From Turritopsis dohrnii (Eukaryota; Cnidaria; Hydrozoa; Anthoathecata; Oceaniidae), in contig BQMF02000788.1 of the NCBI GenBank assembly GCA_027922465.2, forward strand, positions 1 to 64,000: a stretch of DNA of 64,000 nucleotides, in the 5' to 3' direction. Position numbers and translations under genes: made by a program. The notes under the pieces were generated by a model, which ran no database searches, had not been told where the DNA came from, and worked only from the letters and a program-made list of their open reading frames with translations. Every line of letters starts with the position of its first letter. Positions within the stretch are counted from its first letter, which is position 1. Positions 1 to 10,900 of the stretch are shown here, piece by piece.

Positions 1-3000
1 GGACAGTCTTTACAGCATCACCAGGAACAGTTTTCTCCAAACTTACAGCTCCTGAAGATTAAACGCAGGTCAAGTGAGGCGTGTTTCTCCAGTTATTAAA
101 TGTTAGCACAACAGAAAAGAAGAAATACAGCCCCAATCAGAAATCAATCAGCAAACTTTAGTATTTAGAAATATTATACCTCTATTTCATCATCTGAAAT
201 CAATCTTGCTTTCCCTTCAGCAGCACAATCACAAGACATTTGCTGTATGATAAATGAGATCATCAATGAGAAAGGAGTAAGCAAATTCACACTATAAATT
301 AAAGAATCACCCATTATACATCATGCAGTATTCATGTCATGGGTCGTGAACAGGAAAAAATTGAATGTTTACAGGGTCCAAACGCATCTCATTTTCCTTT
401 GTCAGTTCTTATTTCTGACAACATGATTTAAGTGGACTGTTCATCTTATTGTGAACATTGGTATTTTCAAATTCATAATAATTGCGAAACACTCTCAGAT
501 AAAATATTGTACATGTAGTTCCATCAAGAATAAGACAACGAGTGAAACATATAACTAACAAAATTGCCTGTTTGAAGGGCCCAAGAGCACAATTTGGATT
601 TGTTAGGAGATGTACTTTTAATTCAATGCTTAACACAAGTAATCAGTTTATTACTAGTACCATGCTTTCTCTTATTTGGTATTATGAAAGTATCACTAAT
701 ACATTCAACAAATATTTCAAGACAGGCAAAAAGAGCTAAAGCGATATCTAACAACCTCGCATGTTTAAAGGGCCCGCAAACTTAACTTTATTACTTCCAA
801 ACATTTATTAGTGTGAAAATGATTAATGGAGCCTAGTGACCACATTCTTTCTTTCTGAGTCTCTGAGTAGGCCATTAACCCTTGATATTTCAAAATACGA
901 TAAACATACTAGATCTACAAGAACTGAAAAAAGTAAAATGTTTTCCAGGAAATTTTGTATGTTTACAAGCAGCATTGGAACAAAGTTGGAATCCTATATT
1001 GTAAAGTTTAAAGGAGTCGAAGAGAGATGTATCAGTTCAGAAATAAACAGGTCTTGGTCATTTTGGGACTATTGATATTGAGTCGTACCTCAGGTTTTGA
1101 AAGGACAGTCTTTACAGAATCACCAGGAACAGTTTTCTCCAAACTTACAGCATCCTGAAGATTAAAACGCAGGACAAGTGAGGCGTTGTTTCTCCAGTTA
1201 TTAAATGTTAGCACAACAGAAAAGAAGAAATACAGCCCCAATCAGAAATCAATCAGCAAACTTTAGTATTTAGAAATATTATACCTCTATTTCATCATCT
1301 GAAATCAATCTTGCTTTCCCTTCAGCAGCACAATCACAAGACATTTGCTGTATGATAAATGAGATCATCAATGAGAAAGGAGTAAGCAAATTCACACTAT
1401 AAATTAAGAATCACCCATTATACATCATGCAGTATTCATGTCATGGGTCGTGAACAGGAAAAAATTGAATGTTTACAGGGTCCAAACGCATCTTATTTTC
1501 CTTTGTCAGTTCTTATTTCTGACAACATGATTTAAGTGGACTGTTCATCTTATTGTGAACATTGGTATTTTCAAATTCATAATAATTGCGAAACACTCTC
1601 AGATAAAATATTGTACATGTAGTTCCATCAAGAATAAGACAACAGTGAAACATATAACTAACAAAATTGCCTGTTTGAAGGGCCCAAGAGCACAATTTGT
1701 GATTTGTTAGGAGATGTACTTTTAATTCAATGCTTAACACAAGTAATCAGTTTATTACTAGTACCATGCTTTCTCTTATTTGGTATTATGAAAGTATCAC
1801 TAATACATTCAACAAATATTTCAAGACAGGCAAAAAGAGCTAAAGCGATATCTAACAACCTCGCATGTTTAAAGGGCCCGCAAACTTAACTTTATTACTT
1901 CCAAACATTTATTAGTGTGAAAATGATTAATGGAGCCTAGTGACCACATTCTTTCTTTCTGAGTCTCTGAGTAGGCCATTAACCCTTGATATTTCAAAAT
2001 ACGATAAACATACTAGATCTACAAGAACTGAAAAAAGTAAAATGTTTTCCAGGAAATTTTGTATGTTTACAAGCAGCATTGGAACAAAGTTGGAATCCTA
2101 TATTGTAAAGTTTAAAGGAGTCGAAGAGAGATGTATCAGTTCAGAAATAAACAGGTCTTGGTCATTTTGGGACTATTGATATTGAGTCGTACCTCAGGTT
2201 TTGAAAGGACAGTCTTTACAGAATCACCAGGAACAGTTTTCTCCAAACTTACAGCATCCTGAAGATTAAAACGCACAAGTGAGGCGTTGTTTCTCCAGTT
2301 ATTAAATGTTAGCACAACAGAAAAGAAGAAATACAGCCCCAATCAGAAATCAATCAGCAAACTTTAGTATTTAGAAATATTATACCTCTATTTCATCATC
2401 TGAAATCAATCTTGCTTTCCCTTCAGCAGCACAATCACAAGACATTTGCTGTATGATAAATGAGATCATCAATGAGAAAGGAGTAAGCAAATTCACACTA
2501 TAAATTAAAGAATCACCCATTATACATCATGCAGTATTCATGTCATGGGTCGTGAACAGGAAAAAATTGAATGTTTACAGGGTCCAAACGCATCTCATTT
2601 TCCTTTGTCAGTTCTTATTTCTGACAACATGATTTAAGTGGACTGTTCATCTTATTGTGAACATTGGTATTTTCAAATTCATAATAATTGCGAAACACTC
2701 TCAGATAAAATATTGTACATGTAGTTCCATCAAGAATAAGACAACGAGTGAAACATATAACTAACAAAATTGCCTGTTTGAAGGGCCCAAGAGCACAATT
2801 TGTGATTTGTTAGGAGATGTACTTTTAATTCAATGCTTAACACAAGTAATCAGTTTATTACTAGTACCATGCTTTCTCTTATTTGGTATTATGAAAGTAT
2901 CACTAATACATTCAACAAATATTTCAAGACAGGCAAAAAGAGCTAAAGCGATATCTAACAACCTCGCATGTTTAAAGGGCCGCAAACTTAACTTTATTAC

Positions 3001-4130
3001 TTCCAAACATTTATTAGTGTGAAAATGATTAATGGAGCCTAGTGACCACATTCTTTCTTTCTGAGTCTCTGAGTAGGCCATTAACCCTTGATATTTCAAA
3101 ATACGATAAACATACTAGATCTACAAGAACTGAAAAAAGTAAAATGTTTTCCAGGAAATTTTGTATGTTTACAAGCAGCATTGGAACAAAGTTTGGAATC
3201 CTATATTGTAAAGTTTAAAGGAGTCGAAGAGAGATGTATCAGTTCAGAAATAAACAGGTCTTGGTCATTTTGGGACTATTGATATTGAGTCGTACCTCAG
3301 GTTTTGAAAGGACAGTCTTTACAGAATCACCAGGAACAGTTTTCTCCAAACTTACAGCATCCTGAAGATTTAAAACGCAGGTCAAGTGAGGCGTTGTTTC
3401 TCCAGTTATTAAATGTTAGCACAACAGAAAAGAAGAAATACAGCCCCAATCAGAAATCAATCAGCAAACTTTAGTATTTAGAAATATTATACCTCTATTT
3501 CATCATCTGAAATCAATCTTGCTTTCCCTTCAGCAGCACAATCACAAGACATTTGCTGTATGATAAATGAGATCATCAATGAGAAAGGAGTAAGCAAATT
3601 CACACTATAAATTGAAGAATCACCCATTATACATCATGCAGTATTCATGTCATGGGTCGTGAACAGGAAAAAATTGAATGTTTACAGGGTCCAAACGCAT
3701 CTTATTTTCCTTTGTCAGTTCTTATTTCTGACAACATGATTTAAGTGGACTGTTCATCTTATTGTGAACATTGGTATTTTCAAATTCATAATAATTGCGA
3801 AACACTCTCAGATAAAATATTGTACATGTAGTTCCATCAAGAATAAGACAACGAGTGAAACATATAACTAACAAAATTGCCTGTTTGAAGGGCCCAAGAG
3901 CACAATTTGTGATTTGTTAGGAAATGTACTTTTAATTCAATGCTTAACACAAGTAATCAGTTTATTACTAGTACCATGCTTTCTCTTATTTGGTATTATG
4001 AAAGTATCACTAATACATTCAACAAATATTTCAAGACAGGCAAAAAGAGCTAAAGTGATATCTAACAACCTCGCATGTTTAAAGGGCCCGCAAACTTAAC
4101 TTTATTACTTCCAAACATTTAGTAGTGTCA
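1..4130. repeat. Four direct tandem copies of a ~1,103-bp unit
   Basis: The same 1.1-kb sequence starts at 1, 1104, 2207 and 3310, with only scattered substitutions and 1-3 base indels between copies. The fourth copy loses similarity near 4,130. Examples of differences are T-for-C at 1,493 and 3,703 in the GCATCTTATTTTC stretch and a shortened ACGCACAAG near 2,272. Near-identity implies recent unequal duplication or gene conversion. The unit has no long ORF; the 60-90 codon frames in it shift between copies. Each unit keeps a 63-base candidate exon on the minus strand, listed separately. It could be satellite-like DNA or a segmental duplication at the 3' side of the kinase-SET gene. The left edge of the array lies outside the window. 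Confidence 0.97.
180..3555 (-). other. Four identical 63-bp candidate exons, one per tandem unit
   Basis: On the minus strand, 242-180, 1347-1285, 2448-2386 and 3555-3493 each lie between an acceptor (CATACAG) and a donor (GTATAATA). Each is 21 codons long, starts and ends in phase 0, and reads QMSCDCAAEGKARLISDD followed by EIE. The four copies are identical although the surrounding unit has indels. Phase-0 acidic short exons are also what the downstream part of the kinase-SET gene uses at 5,423-5,933, so the array could supply extra tail modules. That is inference. The predicted terminal exon of that gene (4,926-5,000) has an in-frame stop, so inclusion would need it to be skipped. RNA evidence would decide. 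Confidence 0.35.
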
Positions 4131-4189
4131 AAATGATTTATGGAGCCTAGTGACAACATTCTTGTTTGATGAGTTTCTGAGTAAGCCTT

Positions 4190-4420
4190 ATAATTGAATT
4201 TTGTTGTTTGTTAAGATGTAATTGTAACTGAGTGATTAACGCAAGTAATCAGTTTATTACTAGCAACATCCTTTCTGTAATTTGGTATTAAAAAAGTATC
4301 AATAATATTAAACACGACAAATATGCCAGGACAGGTAAAAAAAGGCAAATGGTTGTCCAGAAACTTTGCATGTTGAAAGGGATAGCAAACTCAACTTTAT
4401 TACTTCTAAACATGTTTTTT
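4190..4420. repeat. Diverged partial fifth copy of the tandem unit
   Basis: The stretch resembles the second half of the 1.1-kb unit: AAGTAATCAGTTTATTACTAG at 4,232, the TTTGGTATTA block, the AGGACAGG block and CAACTTTATTACTT at 4,391. It carries many substitutions. It is therefore much older than the four near-identical copies. From 4,420 to 4,900 I see no gene; short ORFs there have no recognisable content. Confidence 0.7.
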
Positions 4421-4925
4421 TAACTGACTATTTATCTTGGTAATACTTGCATGGCCCTTTGCATTGTTTAACAGATCACATGTAATATCACATGACTCAG
4501 ATAAACTATGAATGCAATGAAAGTAATTTCTACAGTTCAATTTAAATGAAAGGCACACAGTATGATATTTTTTGTATAACATAGAAAGAATAATTGTTGA
4601 ATATGCTACAATACACACCTGCATATTTATAAATGAGTTATTTAATTCATCTCTATTGTCTTCCTCTGAGCAACTGGCAGCAACCTAGAACATATGAAGG
4701 CACCATCATTGAAGGTTTTACAATTAAATTAACAGTTAAATTAATCAGGCGAACTTTTCTAAGAAAAAACAGAAAAACAATTCATGAATTTCCTCAAATT
4801 TTGGATGAAAGGACATTGTCTACTAGACTTAGCAAATAGAAAATATAAGCTCATTACAATTCTAGAGCAAAAAAACTGACAAAATAAAGAAAAGCAAAAT
4901 ATTGCTACCTCTTCGTTATCTGGAT

Positions 4926-7900
4926 TTAAATTAATATGTAAAATGTCTGCATTATATTTAGCACGTTCATTATATGGAAATCTGGATCACTTTTCCTTGG
5001 CTAAAATAGAACAGTAAAAGTCCATTCATATCACAGGTATTTTTGGCACAGCTGCACAAAAAATTTTAACTGCTAAAAACTAAAAAATGTATATCTTTTG
5101 TAAATCATTGAAAGACCATGAAGGACTAGTTTCAGACTTAATAATTTATTTCTACCAAACAAAAGTAATAATGTTGCCACAGTTCATGATCATGAAATTT
5201 TAGACCAGGAAAGAGATAGGTTTAAAAAACAAGGATGCTTCTTTTATATTGGCCTCAGTTATAAGGCATAAAAATTTCAGATAAAATGGAGCTATAAATT
5301 GAAGGCTTGAAGGTACCAAGACTTTACATTGATGAAATTATAGCCCAATCAATCATAAACTTTGAATGGCATGCCATGTATCCATCTTTAGTTGAATTTC
5401 TTAAAATGAAATCAATACTCACATCAACTTTGTCATGGCTATCTTTGCCATCCTCTTCTGTATTCATTGACATAATCTAAAGATACCAAACAAAAGTAAA
5501 AAACTGTTGCACAGTTCATGATCATTAAAATTTAGACCAGGACAGAGATTAATGCTGGAAAGTATGAAAAACACAACGCCTGTCGAATTCAATGATCACT
5601 AAAAGAGTTCATCAGATTTCTTTTGAGCACTTAGTTGTATCAACATTTTATGTGATTTTGCCGAGACCAGCGGGGTAGAAAGGTTTAAAAAAACAAGGAT
5701 GCTTCTTTTATATTGGTCTCAGTTATAATGCATAAAAAGTTTAGATAAAATGGAGCTTTAAAGTGAAGACATACAAATACAAAGACTTTACATTGGTGAC
5801 ATTATAGGCTAATGAATCAAGTTTCAATCACATGCCTTGTATCTTTACTTAAATTTCTTAAAATAAAATTAGTACTCACATCAACTATCTCAGGGCTTTG
5901 TTCGCAATCCTCTTCTGTATGCACTGATGCTATCTAAATAAGTGAAACAAATTTATTATTTTTGCGCAGTTCACAATCATGAAAGTTTACACTAGCAATG
6001 ACATAATTCATGAATTATATTGAAAAGTTCGAAATTGCCATATAGCAGACCCATCTGGATGCAATTTGTGGCCCCATGTGTGAAGTGAATGGAACCTACA
6101 ATGTTGCTTATCTAGGTATTGGTCTGTCGAAGGCATGTTTTATGTGGTTAATGTTAGGTTCAGATTTGTGAAGAATTAGAATGCAAATTTTCAACAAACA
6201 TTGTAAATTTTACATATCTGTTTCACATTACATTTGTTTAATTTCATTGAGCAACAGTTGCTCAGTTATGTTTCATTCATTAACTTTTTTGTTGTTGTTT
6301 GTTATTCTGATAAGGTAAACAAAAATTAAACTTTTACTTGAGGTAGTCTTCCAAAAACATTTTAGCACAGGCAGCTAGTTTTTATTATTTCCTTGATCAA
6401 TTAATGAAGCAAAGGGATACTTACCAAGCATAGTTCATCAATAGACCAATTTTGCAAATCAGCTATATTGGATGGTTTTTTCCACTTTCCCTAGAAAAAG
6501 CACCAATGATATGCAATGAAATGATTGAATTTAAAGGTGCTAAAGGTGCTTGGTGCTTGCCAGCAAATCAAAGCACGTAAAATAACAGTTACAAGTAACT
6601 AACAAAGTCATGTTCTTGCTTGCAAGTATCTTTTCAGTAACCAATAACATAAAACAATTGAATCAAAGATATTTTTTAATTTTTTGCAAAAAGACAAAAA
6701 AAAGAAAAAGACATGCATGTTTGGCCTATACAGTATAGGCCATTGTAGCACTTGAACAGACCCTTTTACTAACAACAATAACAAAAGAAGTAAATAAAAT
6801 AAATTTACTTTTCTCCAATGCAGATTAAGGCCTTGTCCATAAGAGTATCTGATTTCAGTTCCTTTTAAGATTTTTTCAACTTTAACCTTCAGGCAAAGAT
6901 GTGTCACTCCATTTAACTCTATAGCTTTCATGATACAATTAGCAAAATGAGGTGGTGAATCATTTACAAATTTGCCAAGCCTGGAAGCATGTGTCCCATC
7001 AATACTATAAAAAACATACATTGACTTTCATTGCTTTTATAAAATCACAAGTAAATAGTGAAAAAGTGAGGGTGGGGTGGGAGGGGAAGAACCTATAAAA
7101 TAATAAAAAAAGACCAAGTCAGCATAGTCTTATGAATATCTATTACGGTAATACAAATCAACTAATGAAAACGCTCCAGAAAGATTTTCATAATGTCTTA
7201 GTGCAGAATGAAAAAGTAACATGTATCAAAAATCAATTAGTTTGTTTGTAAAACAGTGAACTGGCAGTGTCTGCTGATACATTTTATAGATTCTTTTTCA
7301 TGAAAACCAAAACAAACCTGGAGTATACAGAGGCAGATACAGCAAAAAAATTAAGTAAGTCGCGAAGCGACCAAAATTTATTGTGGAGCGCAGGGACGCA
7401 AAAAATTTTGGCTAAACAGCTGGGGGTGTTGGGGGGTGCTGTAAACCCCCCAATTCAGTTTTTGAGGGCTCTGGGGAGCACTGTAACTTCAATTTGAAAT
7501 AGGATTTATCCTACCTTTTAGCGTTTGTTGTTGTGGAGTTTTTAACAAATGGGGAATAGTCTTGGTGGCATGACTTCAACAAAAATAAAAGTAAAGAATA
7601 CAATTTATTTTATATTTTTCTTAAACTCTTTACTTTTTGTGAACAGCTTTGATTTTGTGAATGTGAGAGGGAGATAGAAAAGAAAAGGAAAAACAAAACA
7701 CTTCATGATCAATATGCATAAGTTCTTAAAAAAATAGGCTTTTCAGAAGTAGAAAGAAGCACTAGGAAGTCAAACCAACAATAAATACATAACAGGCATC
7801 TTCCAAACTTTGCCAAAAATGTTCAAGTAAATTAACCTAGACATAATGATCAACATTCAGTTTTATGTTACAACTTTAAACATTTCTTGAATCAGTCACA

Positions 7901-10900
7901 TGTTCCTTTCAAATGAATGATCACTGAAGAAATCTTTGAATCAATGTTTCCTGATAGTATTGGTTTATAACATGGCTGGAAATGCCCAATACTTCACATC
8001 GACATTGGTTACTCCCATCGTGGTCCAGCAGTTCCATTCTTTCAAGTATACCACATATTCCACGACTATAACTTTTGGTATCAATTCATAAATTGATATT
8101 GATCACTCTTGATAATGCCTTATACACCTGAAATAGTAAAACAAAACAGAGAAATTAATAACTGCATAGACTTCCCAATAAGACACATTTCATGGTGAGC
8201 ATCAATATTATCCCTGCAGTGCTTTATCTCAGACTTTAAGGCATTAATGAGATTGACAGCTTCAGAAACATTTGTCTGAAGCTTGTAAGAGTCTTGTGAC
8301 AGGCAAAAAAAAATGTGCTGTGAAATAACAAGATCACAAATGAAATTGAATGAAGTGATGAGAGCCAAAAAAGTAGTAACCTTAATGGAAGAGTCCCTGT
8401 TAAATTGTTTATTTTCATTTGCACTCATGTCTTCAAGGCAGGATAAAATAATACAAAATCATTTAAGCCAGATAAAATTAGAAGCAACAGTCCCACGTTT
8501 TGTACATTTGCATGCGCACAAAACAGAAGAGGAACATAGTGATTATGTCTAAATGTTCGGTTTGCAGAAGCACCCTCATGGCAAAACAAAATATGTATGT
8601 ATACGTCTGAAACTGGAAAACGACATGTAATTTCATTATGAAAAACCAGTTTTAGTTTCAGGTCCAGTGGAGGTGTAGTAACACATATTGCTTAAGCCCA
8701 AAATACAAAGAAAGCCACTCCAAGTGGTATCACAGCAAATATGTATGGCCTCTTCTTTAACAAGGTCAACTCCTGTGAGTGAGACCAGTGTCAAGAAAAG
8801 AGTGTGACACATTCCCTATACACGTAAAAAAAGGTTAAGAAGACAGCAGTTTTAAAAAAGAGGGTGTTCAGCATAGAATGAAGCATGTACCAATAATTCA
8901 ACAGTTGTTAAAACTCTTAATTAAGTAACTAAAGAATTATCACCTACCAATCCAATGGATACAGAACTAAACAATTTCCATTAGCTGCAGACACCTACAG
9001 AATTGAAAAAGAGAAAGGCAACATAACTGGGACTGCATTCACTGATTCAATGTCATACAAATACACCATTTTTAATGTTTACTTTCTCAAAATAAAGGCA
9101 AGGAAGTCATGTAAGTTATCACAGAAAACACAAAATAAACATGATCAGATTTCTGAGAAAACATAATTATTAAAACTTATTATGTCAGGCACTTAATTTA
9201 AATTTCTTAAAAAAAACGTAACCTTTCATTTCACTTTCGATACAAAAACATTCGAAAAATAATTAAAAATCAACTAAAACTAACCGCAAGGCAATGCATA
9301 CTTGATCTTTATCTTCCTTCAAATTACTGGGAAAAGAAGACTCCGCCAAAAAGTTTCTTTTTATTTGACCAGAAACAAATTTCTGATACAAATTTGACGA
9401 AGAAAGGATGTCTTTCTCACTCATCTTCTTGGACAAATACCTTTGCCAACAGTGTAAGGACTCTAAATCGCTTTTTTTGCAAATATTTCCAATACGTTCA
9501 AATAGCTCCATGACCGAAGAAGGAAAGAATGGGGAGCATGCTCGTTCATACATGAGCTCGAATTCGTGGATTCTCATAGGGGGTAAATTTCAGTTTTTAT
9601 TATTATTATTTTCCAGTCAATAAGCACTAGTTTTAAAGCTTACGACTGGGTTGGCTTTACCCCCTAACATTTCTGACTAAATTTCAGTAAGGAGGCAAGC
9701 TCGTTATGTTTCGAGATGAGATCGAGATGAGATCGAAGAATAAAAATATTTTTTTAAAACATTTTATCAATATTACAACCAACTGATGCAAACCAAGTTA
9801 ACTTCTACCAAAACGTCATGGATTAAAGGTATTCGTATCGTTAGTGTTTTTTTTCTGAAAAAGTCAATACCCCCATGTTTTTTCAGACATGGTTGGACCC
9901 ACTTAATGACTGATTTTACGGTCGCCAAAAAAACTGCACCCATTCTGGTCGCCCAGAAAATAAAATCTTGACATACGCTCAGTATACGTTAACTTTTCCG
10001 TAGGGGGTAAATAACTGAATTCTTTGTTGGTTTTAACTAGAATATTCTATTTTCTTACCCCCTTGAGATCTAGATCGAAAGTAGGTCTCAAGAACAATAC
10101 TGAATGTGCAAACTATCATTAGGGGGTTTGACGGCGCTACAGCGTGGTTTAATGTACCGTATCGAATTAAATATTGACTCCCATTTGAAATTAGATATTG
10201 AAGTGAGCACAAAACAAGACAGCCGAGGAGAAGTGTCAAACTCTCTGTTTGCTTGCTTGAATTAAAAAAACATACTTTGACGAAAATCAAGTACGTCGGA
10301 CGGACAAGGTTGACCTACGCTGTATCCGCCACTGGTATATGCCGGTCAATTAAGTTAACCAACAAAAGACAAATCTTTTTCCTTCAAATTTCTAATAAAT
10401 CATACTACCCAACAAAATAAACTTACCACATTTTTCCATAAAAAAATAAGAAGGAGCCTTTATCTGGTCCGTATTCTTGAAACCTATTTTCTCCTTCTTC
10501 AGCAGTTAATCTTTCTCCTGGGTATTCCAGTACAAAGTCATTTTTGTACAAATCCTTTGTGCAAAAAATACCATACTCTGAAAAAAATATGGTTTCATTT
10601 TTCTTATATATATATATATAAACAATGCAAAAATAGCCTCTGCTGTTTATCACTCATTTTATAGCTTAAAAAGAATCATCATCATGAAAAAATAGATAAC
10701 TTGCTACGACTCACTTATATCATCATCAATATATACTTTCTCCAACCACTCTGGGTCTGCACCATTTATCAGATATTGTATTGTTGGATCTGTCACATTT
10801 CCTCTTTTGCTTCGAGTCTATGGTATAATTTCAAATTTCACCTTAAAAAAGATTCAAATTGTAACCCATGATATAAGGACTTAAGTCTTTATAATCACTT

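Noticed and set aside
409..3282. Repeated 60-89 codon ORFs in the 1.1-kb tandem units
   Set aside because: They overlap on both strands, change length with 1-base indels between units, and show no domain; only the 63-bp splice-flanked segment stays constant.
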